A DNA stretch of 64,000 nt from the NCBI GenBank assembly GCA_007449985.2, contig VIIQ02000698.1, forward strand, positions 466,609-530,608. Reading direction: 5' to 3'. The stretch comes from Desmodesmus armatus. Its lineage: Eukaryota > Chlorophyta > Chlorophyceae > Sphaeropleales > Scenedesmaceae. A model generated the notes under the pieces. That model did no database searches. It was not told where the DNA came from and saw only the letters and a program-made list of their open reading frames with translations. A program made the translations under genes and the position numbers. Below are positions 1 through 11,296 of this stretch, piece after piece. Each line of letters starts with the position of its first letter. The first letter of the stretch is position 1.

Positions 1-1812
1 CATAAAGAAGTGCTGCTTTCATCCAGTGCGTGCCACCGCTCAGACGAACACAACACGACATGGAAAGCGGACTGACAAGCACAACCAAGCAAACACTTTG
101 CTACTGTGCTTCATGGCAACCAACAGCGAAGTGTGTGGCTGACACAAAGCCACCACAGTTGTCCCTTGATAGCACCCTTTTTAGCACCCTTCAGAAAGGT
201 CAACCCCATTCAGCGCCCCACCCCCTTCACGAACGTCAAGTCAACCCCATTCAGCGCCCCACACCAAGACGGCTGAAAACCTGCGCACCTGTCCGCATTT
301 GCAACTGCATCAGACACCACTTGGACCTGTTCAGGGTCTGTCATGAAGTCGCTGCTGCGCACTGCTGCCGTCACCAGCCCCGTCATTAAAAGCGCAAGCA
401 TAAACCCGAACTCCTCAGGCAGGTTCACCCCTGTGGAGTTGCCCAAGGCTGCGCTAGTGAACGCAAAGCTGCTGTTGAGTCCCGCCTGTGCTGCGGGCAG
501 CATCAGGAACAGCGGCGGCAAGGTGTCCATGAAGAGATGCGCCGTCAGCTGCGTGCTGTCCATGCCGCTGAGCCAGGGTTTGGCATTCTCTGTCTGCGCC
601 TTGCGCAGCGCGCTGAGGGCTGCGTTGCTGGCCTGCGTCTCTGGTAGCCAGGAGCCCATTTTGTACAGCACCAGGGGTATCGCGGCTGCTGCACCCAGCG
701 CTGCTGCCTGCATGCTGTGCAGAGACAGGGACGCTCCACCTGTGGGGCACCAGAACAGCGCACGGATAGCAATGTACAACAGCAGCTGTAAGATGACCAG
801 CGAAGGTGCGGCTTGCAGCTGCAGTTGTGTTGCAACATGCAGGGGGACTCACTCACCAAACAAGTGTCCTATTGCCACTGCTGACCACAGCCTTTGCCGC
901 AAATGTGCACGACAAAATGGGCACTAGCTGCTGCTACCATGGTCAGCTGCCGACCGCAAACAGGCACCCCGCACCTGCAGGGTCCTTTTCACAGAGCCAG
1001 CAGATGACTGATGAGGCTGTAAGGCAGATACCGCTGAGCACTGCTTGGACCTGCAGCTTGTTCCAGGGATCCTCCTCCAGCAACATGTTGTAGTACAGCT
1101 CATCCTCACCATCACTGTAGACAGCAGCAGCACAGCACAGCATCGAAAAAGATGCAGGTAGCAGCATGGAAGCAGATACGGAGGGAGGGTGAGGCGCGCT
1201 AGGGTGGTGGTGCAGCAGTCACGCGGATACTGCTGCTGCAGCTGAGGCTTTGGGCGACCCTGTGCTGATAGTGGCATGGATCCGCCACGCACCAGGATGC
1301 GCACACTGCTACTGCTGTGACTGATGAAAGATAGTGATTGAAACAAGCATGCATGCATGCGTGCTTGCATGCATGCAGATATACATACATGCTGCCAGGT
1401 CGCCACCATGCAGGCCAGCTGGCTGGCGGTGCCGCGCTGCCTGACAGCAGGATGGGTCTGAAAGCTTGTGTGGCTGCTCTGGAAGATTTGAGGAAATGAA
1501 TTCAAACAGGCACAATACATAGCCACTGCCACAACGAGTGAGAGCTTACCCCACTCCACTTATGAGGGACTGCAGCCGGTGGCCTGCTGCCACATATGGG
1601 TCCTGCTTGCTGCTGCTGGCGTGGGACACTGTTGCACCTCGACTGCTAAGCTGGGCTCCATTGCTGCCTAGTTGGCAGTGCCTGGCGAGCTGCAGCACAG
1701 GATCAACCTGCCTTATCCTCCTGCCTGTGAGAGCAGATGGTGTCCCAAGTGCCTGCTGGGCTGAGCAACTGCTGCGTGCCACTGTCCCACTGACGTGAGA
1801 GTGAACCAGCAT
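1..1812 (-). CDS. Putative plastid-targeted multi-pass membrane protein, partial at left edge
   Basis: I do not recognise the family. A phase-consistent start of the model on the minus strand is exon 1 1812-1550, exon 2 1478-1407 and exon 3 1114-975. A long exon from about 811 to 289 follows. The first exon is rich in Ser, Ala, Arg and Gln with few acidic residues, like a chloroplast transit peptide. Exon 3 has an acidic stretch (DGEDELYYN) followed by a hydrophobic segment. The long exon has two to three predicted membrane segments (near LVILQLLLYIAI, AALGAAAAIPLVLY and FGFMLALLMTGLVTAAV) and ends at a donor after AVANAD. A further exon probably starts below position 60 and continues outside the window. 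The acceptor of the long exon is not settled: the obvious TGCAG gives the wrong phase and an AAG a few bases on fits. A CPBP-like membrane protein was considered, but the EExxxR motif is absent. Confidence 0.5.
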
Positions 1813-2452
1813 GACTCAAGATATGTGGAAGTTTGCAGCAGCGCTGTCCCTCTGCAGGCCTGCTTCGAGAAATGCACTAACCGACTACGTGCGTGAGTGT
1901 CTGTACACGGTGAAAAATAGCGGAGTTGCAGCACAAGATCCAGGTCAAGAATGTGTTCGTCGTTCTATCCCCTCCTGTGAAGCGTGGGGTTGGCAGGTGA
2001 CAACTGCCAGGGGATTGCAGTGACTTTTCTCTCTCCTTGGGAGAGGGTGGGAGAGCATTCGCTGCAAGTACCTGCAATCTGTCGCAATCACTCACCCTTG
2101 TGGACCATGTGGCCAATGGCATGGACCCCCCCCCCCCCCCACCACCACCAGGTACCCCCACAGCCAGTTCGCAAAGCTCTCCAGCCCCACAAGGGCGGGA
2201 CGCACAGGACTTAGGGGAAGGGCTGCTGTGGGAGTTCTGTTGACCTGTCCCCTGAAAAACCCAGGGGTTGTTCCACTGTCACTACTGTCACCCGTCATCT
2301 TTACCTTGGACAGCGTTGCATCATATTATATGATTCATATGCAGTCATCCCTGGCTGGCATGAAAAGACACCCTCCCCAAAGGTAAGCTGCTTGCTGGTG
2401 TATCACCAGCGGATGTGATAGCAGTGTGTCACCATCGAAGCAGTTGGTAGTG
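1813..2452. other. Divergent intergenic region with a poly-C tract
   Basis: This stretch separates the minus-strand membrane-protein gene from the plus-strand GH32 gene, so it should hold both promoters. I see no convincing core promoter element. A C homopolymer of about 15 bases begins near 2127, followed by CAC triplets. No coding exon could be supported. Confidence 0.5.
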
Positions 2453-5400
2453 ATGGGTCCAGCAAAAGTGCAGCTGTTGGCTGCCCTGCTCGCGCTGATT
2501 TGTGTTGCCTCAGTGGCCGGCATCCCTATCACATCCGCAACCGGCCAGCGCCTGCAAGGTGCGTTCACCAAGCCCCTCATCCTTTCATACACCATCATCG
2601 CCCTCCCACCCCCAACAACACCAGCACCCCCCCCCCCCCCCTCCTGGTGAAAGGCAGCAGTCCGTGGTCAACCTACTGAAGCAGCGGCACATGACCCTTG
2701 CAGCACTCACTGTCCTCCTTGCTCTGTGTTGTTCTTTCCTGGGTCATCCCCCACCCTCCCGCGTTCTTCTGCAGTGGCCGGCCCAGACCCTGAGCTCAAG
2801 AAGTTCACCAGAGCAGGGTGTGACAACTTCACTGGCAACGTTTGGCAGCCCCTGAGGCCAGCCTACCACATCACCGTCCCCTACGGATGGATGAACGGTG
2901 AGGCATGCATGCAACTACTAGGCATAGCACGCTGACATGGCAACAGTGACCCCCTGTTGGACATGCAGGGAACGATGTGTGGATCGTGTTGTGGGGAGTG
3001 CTGGGCAATGCACAGCATTCTTATCACGGTGCATTATGTGTGGGATCTCACAGGTGGAACCCCAAAACTGCAGCTTGAGTGCATCCGCCTGCATCTGGTA
3101 TGGACTTGGTACTGGATCATGGTCCTACGAGTGTCAGTCAAGCGGGTGTGCTACACGTGTGTATCTGTGCTGCCAATGTGCAGATCCCCACGGCATGTTT
3201 GAGCTCAACGGAACCACACACGTCTTCATGCAGTACAACCCACGCGCCATCGGTTGGGGTGCGTTTACAGTTTGGACTTGATGGCAATGCACTGCTGAAC
3301 AGCCACAGGGGGGGGTGCTACAGCAGGCAATGCACGGCAAAACCCACTGCGCCCAACGGCAGGAACAGGCCCTGTCCTTTTCGCAACGACCAACAGCTGC
3401 GCATGCGGCATATTTACCACAAAACATGCCTGCGCACACAATGCAGCATGTGTGTGCGCAATGATTTACACAACGCAGCATGTCACATGTACGCGGTGTA
3501 CACAATGCACCATGTGTGTGAACACAATGCAGGTGCTCCCTTCTGGGGCCATGTTGTGAGCAAGGACCTGGCCTTCTGGACCTGGCTGCCTCCTGCGCTG
3601 CTGCCTGACCAGAGCTACGACTTCAACGGTGTGTGGTCGGGAGCAGCAACGGTCACCGATGGTGGGCCTGTGCTCACATACACAGGTGGGCTTTGGATGG
3701 GGTGAGGAATGCTGCACGGACTCGTTTGCCACACGACAATGGCATTGCTCACCCAAAATGAACCGCAGCTTGCTTGTGCACAGGTTGCTTCTGCATTGTG
3801 CGACAGACAGCGCTGCAGCCACCATTGCTTTGCGCACTGTGCATCAAGCGACCAGTTCTGGTCTCCTGCGATGCCGCTCCCAACGTCGCCTTTGCTGTGC
3901 TGCTGCTGCTGCTGCTGCTGGGTTGCCGCGTGAATGCTTCAGCTGCCGGCACGAATGCTCCTGAGGCTGGCAACTTCTGGCAGAGGCAAGCCATGGCTGT
4001 GCCAGCAGACCCTACTGACCCACTGCTGAAGAAATGGGTCAAGCCACAGTCAAACCCTTTCCTCCTGCAGGTGCGACAGCACCACTGGCATGTGGTGTGC
4101 ATAAACGTTGGCGGCTGTAGCCTGCAGCCCCATGATGACAATGCCTTTATGACATATGGGCTATCAGTAGGCAGGGACTTGATTTACCAAAAGGCTGTGC
4201 AGAATCTTCAAAGACAGTAGCCTGATATGGCTGTGACACTGCCGCCCACGCATTGTCAACATGTGCGCAAGGCGTCATCAATTGTGCAAGTATTCATCGT
4301 TATGCGCAAGGCTTTGATGCTTGCAATGCATCCTTTTGCATGATGCATCCTGCCCCGTTTGCGCAAGGCGTCTGGGCCCCGTGCTGCTGCTGCTGCTGCT
4401 GCTGCAGGTCCCCCCAGGTGGCACCAACTTCCAGTTCAGGGACCCAACCGAAGGCCGCCACGCCGTCTACAACGCACTCACCAGCAAGGACAACCCCAGG
4501 CCCCTGCCACAAGACCACTACGCCCTCGCCATTGGGCTGCAGTCCTTCTGTCTGGGCGGTGCCGGCATTTTCTCTGCACCTGATATGGCAGGACCCTGGA
4601 CTTACAGGGGCAGCCTGTTCAACCAGCTTGCACCAGAGCCTGATGTAAGTGGTGTCCCCGCCCCCCCCCCCCCCCCCCCGGGGCAGCAGCAGCACTATGG
4701 CACAACTGTCTGTGGCCTACAAGCTGAACGCCAAATCGTTTCGTCACTCTGTACGGCAGAGAGTGACCAACCGAAGGGCCTGCACAAAACGACGCCTTTC
4801 ACAAGCTCTGCCGGACTCGCCAGCGCTGCGTTAGGTGCCATACGCATCGTTGTGGTTGTGCACACCTCTGCAGTAGCCCCATTCAACCATTTTCATGGGT
4901 ACGGTGCGCACAGCCATGCTGTATCGTGCTGCTGATCTGTTTGGTCCTGCAGGTGAATGGTCAGTGTATGGCAAGCCGCACTGACATAAGCCCCAACAGG
5001 ACCACCCCAGTGGGCCCTGCTTTCGGTGAGTTGCACAAGTGCCAGATGGCCAGCAGCAAGACACACACAGAAACTCTTCGGGCTCTCTGACGGAGCACAG
5101 CGCTGTGTTGCGTACAACGCCTCGCCCTATCCACTGCTGACACAAGCTTGAAATATGCCGCCAACAACCACCTGGCGGCACGCCGGCTTGCAAGCGCTTA
5201 GCAAGCAATGCTCTCCATCTTTCCCCTTGGCTGGTGTGCAGCACAGCACGTGCATGGCACAACACCACGCTTGCCAAGGCAGCAGTGCTTGTTAGAACAG
5301 GTGTGAGAAGCTTGGAAGAGGGATGCTGCTCTGCGAGCCTGCGGTTGACCCCATGTTGCCTCACGCCCTGACTGCTGCCGCATGTTGGTACCATGGTGTT

Positions 5401-7712
5401 GTTGCAGGTGGCCCATGTGATCAGTTTGGTGCGCGCTGTCGCATGTGGGAGGTGGTTGATATGGCAGAGCTTGAAAACGGTGCGAGGTTTTGGATGTGTT
5501 CAGAGGCTGCTACAGGCCAGCGTTACGCCACTGCAAGCGCAGGGTGTAAGGCCTTTGCCTCACGTTTTAGAGACCCCTGTGGGCGTGCAGCACACCGGGG
5601 CGCTGCATGCATTGCCACGGCCGCCGGCATGCAGGTACCTGGCATTCTGCATGATGTGTGACCTCAATCATCAGGCAGATGCGCCAGCACATCTTGCACT
5701 GCACTGTGTGAAGGGAGGACAAGACCACAACACACCATGCAGGGACGCGCAGGGTTCAGCCCTTGCTCTGTGCTGCTTTTATCTTGCAGGTGTGTACTTG
5801 CTCAAGTGGGACGATCAGAGCAACTTCCGCGACTTGTTCAGCATGGAGTGGTACGTTTTGGGCAACGGGTGGGACTACTCCGCCGTCAACCCCGAAGATA
5901 CGCACAACAGCACCGCTGCCAACGACCTTGGACTCTTCGGCCTGCAATTCAGCGAGTATTACAATGGCACTGGCGCGGGAAAAGCTTCCGTGCCGCAGCA
6001 GCAGGAGGGCAGCGATGAAGCTCAATTCAACGATATCGCAAATGCCGAGGAGTCTGCGTTGAAGAACCTGTTTACTGGAAAGCTGGACGGCCAGCTGTAC
6101 GCTCCGATGCGCGTCGACTATGGGTCGCTGTACGCCAGCATGGCGTTCAGGACCTCCGACAAGCGCCAGGTTCTGTTTTCCTGGATATACGAGACGGCCG
6201 CAGGTATAGGGGAGAAGGGGATCTGGTGGTTGCTAAACCCTGGCTGGGCACAAGCAGTGCTTTGCCACCGTAGCAAGGCTTGCCATGTATAGGAGTGTAG
6301 CTACAGCACTGTGAGCAGAGACCCCTAGGGGTCTGTGCAGGCATGCTGCTGCAGCTCGCTACTGCGGTGTGCAAATGCTGCACTGCACTGACCATATGAG
6401 CCGCGCATGTTGCTGCCAGTGCTGTTTCATAAGATGATGGAGCAGGTGACCCTGCCTTCAGGACAGACACAGTGCAGTCGCTTTTTGCGTGCGCTGAACA
6501 CTTGCCACCTGCATACTTACCCTGTCCTGGACAGCAGATCTACAACAGAATGCCGTCGGCGTCTCCGTGCCTGCCTGCAGGATGCACCACCATGTGCAGT
6601 GATGAGCTCCCTGCTGCTGTTGCCAAGCAAGGCTTCAAGGGTGCCCTTACAATGCCCCGCCTGCTCAACTTTGACGCGCTGACCAAGACGCTCAGGTCTT
6701 ACCCTGTGGAGGAAGTGCAGAAGCTAAGGGGCAAGCAGGTGCGTGCTGCAACTGCGCCTTAGCTAAGGCTATAGCCTCAGCTCCAGCCTGTTACATGTTG
6801 CGGCGGCAGCATAAATACAGCACAGCAGCAGTGTGATTGGGCTCACATCTGTAAACAGCACTTCCCTGAATCGTGACGCACACCTTGATCTGCTGCTGGC
6901 ACTGGCAATGTATTGGCGCGTGAGTGACAGCGACACCCTGAACCTTGTGCATGTAACAGTAACAGTGACAGTAATTGAAATTGAAACACCTGGTGCCAGC
7001 CTATGGCTCATGCATGCGCCACTGTGTGCTCTGCATGCTGCAGCTCTACAACTCCTCCAAAGCTGGTGTCAAGACCCTCCCTGAGCTCAACCCCCTCATC
7101 CCTGTCAGCACAGTGCCAGGCTGGATCCAGGGGGCAAACAACAAGCTTCCAGCCTCACAGACCACTGCCCGCCAGTTTGAGATCCAGGCTAACTTCACCA
7201 TGACCCCGGGAGGAGACGGCAACAGCTCAGCCACTGCTGGGCAGCCTGATATTCGCAACCGCTTCAAGCTCGGCAGCAGCAACGAGTTTGCCGTGGGTAT
7301 TCGTATCGAATTCGGCAACCAGAGTTACGCAGACGCCTACATCAAGGGGTCTCTGCAGGACTCCACTATAACCAGCCTGTCGGTGTGGATTGACAGGAGC
7401 CAGGCAGGTGGTGGTACCAACACCACATGGCTGGAAGGGGGCCCTGTGCCCCTGCCTGCTGATGCAAGCAAGGCTTGGAATGTCCCTTCTGAGCCGCTGC
7501 AGCTCTCAGTGTATGTGGACCATAGCGTCATCGAGGTGTTTGCCATGGGGGGCTTGGGGCGCATCAGCAGCAGGGTGTATCCTGAGGATGACTCTGTGGC
7601 ATGGGGTGCATCTGCTTGGGGGGTTGCTCCTGAGACTGGGTCAAGGTGGCATGTGCAGATGGATGCTGAGGCATGGGAGATGAAGTCTGCCTGGCTGGCA
7701 CCTGACTGTTGA
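2453..7712 (+). CDS. Secreted glycoside hydrolase family 32 (beta-fructofuranosidase / invertase-like)
   Basis: Eleven exons splice in frame to 735 residues: 2453-2558, 2775-2897, 3184-3258, 3533-3685, 3943-4070, 4408-4644, 4953-5025, 5408-5479, 5790-6203, 6581-6738 and 7044-7712. GH32 enzymes hydrolyse sucrose or fructans. The three GH32 signatures are present: WMNDPHG with nucleophile Asp77 (its codon is split by the second intron), FRDP with Asp207, and MWEVVD with acid/base Glu313. Supporting family motifs are [27 protein letters not shown] and, in the C-terminal beta-sandwich, VDHSVIEVF near residue 671. Residues 1 to about 24 are a signal peptide, and NxS/T sites are frequent, so secretion to wall or vacuole is inferred. 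The ATG at 2453 is chosen because it opens the signal peptide. The residue after Glu313 is Val, not the usual Cys. Substrate (sucrose or fructan) cannot be told from sequence. Confidence 0.95.
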
Positions 7713-9466
7713 GCTTCAAAATTGGGGGTTGAAACCCCACAGCTTGTGCCACAGTTTGATGGAAGGTTTGGGGTTCATTGAGCCTGGGGCAGGTTGTGCA
7801 TGCATGTCAGAAGCGCATGATTGCTGGAGCTACAGAGCTGGAGACAATTTTGGCTGACAGGGTGCAGTGCATTGCACTTGCATGTGCATGCATTTGTGTT
7901 TGATGAAGAGCAGCCCAGCTGCCGCACTGATAAATTGGTCGTGGCTTCCCACGGAGCCGTTTTTGCATTATATTATTGTGGTCAGGTGCATGTGTAGTAA
8001 ATGCATGCATGTGCTGGCCCTTCTGGTCACAGTCGCCCTTGAGGGGCCATTTTGTTACGGCTGCCACATATTTGTTGCATGGCACATTTGTGGCGACAAC
8101 CTTGTATGCTATGTGTTTTCCTTGAAGTGGCGGTATCAATGCAATCGCCATGGTTTGATTGCATGGTTGCATTGGGAGTGGGTCATGCATGTGTTTGATG
8201 TGGCAGGTAGCTACTGTATCTGCTGTATGACATTCAGCTGCGGCTTTTGCTGGGTTTTATTTGTTATTTTTGGTGCTGCATACAAGCCTGCTGCAGTGGC
8301 TGTGCCTTGCATTTGTGGCCTGTGCACAGTGTGTGAATACTTGTGACAGCAGCTGGCGGAGCCCGGATTACATCGATTGCCTTAGCCGGCGCATGATCAT
8401 GTGCTGGGCAGAACTGCCCTGCGCAGCATGCACATGGTTGGTTTTGTTGGCATGGCATGGCATTCGTGTCAAAGGTTGGCAGCCACAATGAAATTCAATT
8501 CAAGGTGGCACCAGGCTTTGGCACAGGTCACCTGAGGTGTCTGGAAGTGTTGTGGGTGTGGTGGTTACTAACCCTATATATTCTCCTATACCTCCTATAC
8601 CAGGTAGTATATGAATGGAGAGGTGCAGGTGCTCTTGGGGTTCTCTAAAGGTGCCTTGTTGAGGCGCGTCGGCTGGGTTCAGGATATAGCAAGTTGGGTC
8701 TCTTCTTATTTTGTGTAGTTGACTCAGTGCAGTGCACACTATGTGTGCACACGTGCACGTGTGCAGGAGCTTGGATGAGTTGAGCACTTGTGACTGACCA
8801 ATGTTGGCCATATCCTCGGAGAAGGATTCCGCAGGATCCTTCGGAGTGACTGGGGGCCCCCAGAAGAGTAACAAAGTGTGTGACTTTCCAATGAGAAATG
8901 GGTGATTTCCTGTGAGAGGATGTGTGACCTCCTGCAGTCTGTACGCACGTTGTGCAAACGGCAACAGCCCGTGACGGGTTCGAAGGCCCCAGGGCGGCAA
9001 CCAACAGCAGGTGCAGCAACAGACCATGGCCATCTGTCTGTAGTGACGGCAGTGCACAAGGCAGAGGGGGGCCAAGGGCCCACGAACAGTGCTTCTGAGC
9101 GCGAAATACGGCAAACGAGGCACATTAGCAACGCTGCTGCAGTGTTCGACCCCAACGAGGGACCCCAACGTGTCACCGAGAAAGACGCCTGAGCCACCTG
9201 GCTGACAGGCAGCTTGCCCGAGATTCAAAAACGCTGCACCGCAACAATAGGACCTGTTCTAGCGTCACAAAGGCCTATGCACACCCGACCATGGTTGCAT
9301 GTGAGGGACACCGTTGCCACCTGTTGCAAGAATTACGCCCAGACATACATTGCGACTCTCAATTAGAATGAAGAACGTGAGTTGGATGTGTTCATCGGCA
9401 GTGACTGCCGTTCGACTCGCTTCGTGACAGATGTACCGGTTGTAGCAGACATGAAACGAGCAGCAG
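7713..9466. other. GH32 3' flank and intergenic region, no supported gene
   Basis: This holds the presumed 3' UTR of GH32 and T/G-rich DNA. A 159-codon ORF at 7867-8346 has no family resemblance, a Cys/His/Trp-rich composition and no flanking splice pattern, so I treat it as chance. A 7-bp hairpin (GAAGGAT with its complement) lies near 8820-8841. I see no TGTAA polyadenylation signal soon after the GH32 stop. Confidence 0.4.
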
Positions 9467-11069
9467 ATGGCAGCGTGCAGCAAGAGGTCATCAGGCAGCG
9501 AATACTGCTCCAGAACGCTGGTGTTCTGCATTACAGACCAGCAGGTAGGCGTTGAGACAGCGGCAGCACCAGCAGCAGCAGCAGCATGCACGCATGGACG
9601 CTGTTCATTTGCCCATGTCTGTTGCTGGCACAACACTGCACGCACTCTGGTCGCTGCACCCAGAGCAGCACACGCTTTGATTGGCAAACATTGCTTGCAG
9701 GACATTGTTTGGACACATAACTGTGCACTGTTTGCTGCAATTTTCCACACATTCGTTGTGTTGGTTGCAATCGACTTGTTGTGGCTTGGTGGCTGTGTTT
9801 GTGCAGCTGCTGGTGATGATGCAACCAACAACCTCAGCTTGCCAATACTGACCAATGAAGGATTGGCTGCAGCAGCACGTGTCCAACAAGAGGCGTTAAG
9901 ACAGAGGCTTCTTCTTGCATCTGTGGGAGCTGTATCAAGCCAAGGTGAGCGACATATGTTGCGGCTGGTTGGTTGGCCCAGGACAGATGCTACATCATAA
10001 GCTGTTTGTTGGCACTTGACTGTGCTGGAGGTCAGTGATGCACTTTGATTGGTTTTCAGTCTGTTGTGCCAAAAAAGCAGATGCTGACCCATGCGGCACT
10101 GGCATGTATGAAACTGCATCTGGACACTGCCAAATGTTGGGGGTCTTTGCTGCTGTAGGATTACGTGCTGCTGAAGAGCCTGTGGCTATTGGGAGAATGC
10201 AGCAGCACCCTGCAGTGGCAATGCGCAGTGCAAAGCTGCAAGAAGCAGCAGCAGCAGCTGCTGCGCGGTTGGAACAGCGTGAGACCCGTATGCAGAATGC
10301 AGCACAGGAGCGCCTAGCTCGACTGCACGCTGCCGCAGCTGCTAAGGCTGCAAGTCTGGCAGCAGCAAGAACTACTGCTGCTGCAACTGCTTCCGCGCGG
10401 TTGGTTCAGCAAGAAAGCAGAGTGCAGAATGCAGTGCAGGAACGCTTTGGTCGTGGAACAAAAAGGAAATGGACGGACGCAGGTTGGCAGCATGTCCGAG
10501 GAAATGGACGGACGCAGGTTGGCAGCATGTGTCGACGACAGGTTGCAGCACAGCCCGCTGCAAAGCAGGGTGCTCTGACCAAGAGCATTGCATCGCCCAG
10601 CAGCAATGCAGGGATCTGTACACCAGCTGGTGGGACAGCGCATGGGGACGAGTTGCTGCACTGGGAGGGGTGTAATAAGCAAGGCAAACATGGGAAAACC
10701 CAGCCAGGACCTCAGCTAGACAGGAATGGGACACTGCACACCGCAGCTGCAGCAGCCAGCACACAGTCATTTGACTGCTGCCCTGGCCCACCCCACAGAA
10801 TGCCGCCAGCAGCAGTGGCACCCTTGCACACACCACTGCATCCCATTGCTAGCCTGCCAGCAGACACACAACCAGATCTTTTCTCTGGACTTTCACTCCT
10901 GTGCTATGCGACACAGCAAGCTGAGCAGCAACCACAACTCAGCAGGCAAGTACCGTCCAAAAAAGGGGGGGAACACCCCCCCCCCCTGCCTGGCAGGTTT
11001 TTTGCAAACCGAAACACCCACACAGGGGAGCGGGAAAAAACACCACCGCGGCCTGTTCGACGGGTGTAG
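9467..11069 (+). CDS. Hypothetical Ala-rich coiled-coil protein (doubtful)
   Basis: No family is recognised. Two open stretches join in frame through a canonical intron: 9467-9944 ending at a GTGAGC donor, and 10060 onward after a TTTTCAG acceptor, open to a stop at 11069. The second exon encodes two related Ala/Gln/Arg-rich helices, each with a core like RMQNAAQERLARL or RVQNAVQERFGR, consistent with a coiled coil. A basic GTKRKW stretch follows. A 35-bp perfect tandem duplication lies at about 10466-10535 inside the open frame. The start is uncertain: the true first exon may begin at a TGTGCAG acceptor near 9803 rather than at 9467. The C-terminal third is low complexity and may be untranslated. 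It could be a gene, or the N-terminal piece of a mobile-element protein. Confidence 0.35.
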
Positions 11070-11296
11070 CGCAATAGCGCCGTTTTGCATTGAATCAGCA
11101 GTCAGCCCGAACCTTTCATGGTGCATTAATGCAAGACAGTTGGGGATGACCATGGTCACACTTTCAAACCTTGGAGACTTTCGAACGGCCCCAGGATGGA
11201 CATTGAGCACTCGAGTAAAATTTAATAGTTCGCACGCAAACTCAATTCGGTTCAAGCCTGTGCTGTTGGTCCTCTCAGAGGCCGCGCCAAAAGCTG

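Noticed and set aside
1005..1030. Another CTGATGAG-like start of a hammerhead
   Set aside because: No stem II hairpin, GAAA box or cleavage triplet follows at the right spacing.
7867..8346. 159-codon plus-strand ORF downstream of GH32
   Set aside because: Composition is unlike the real exons, with no family resemblance or splice context. It probably lies in the 3' UTR.
8966..8990. tRNA-like GGTTCGAAGGCC segment
   Set aside because: No acceptor stem, D arm or anticodon arm can be folded around it; no tRNA gene was found anywhere in the window.
8500..9228. 242-codon minus-strand ORF
   Set aside because: No recognisable domain; the low-complexity Cys/His-rich stretches read equally well in other frames and no splice model supports it.
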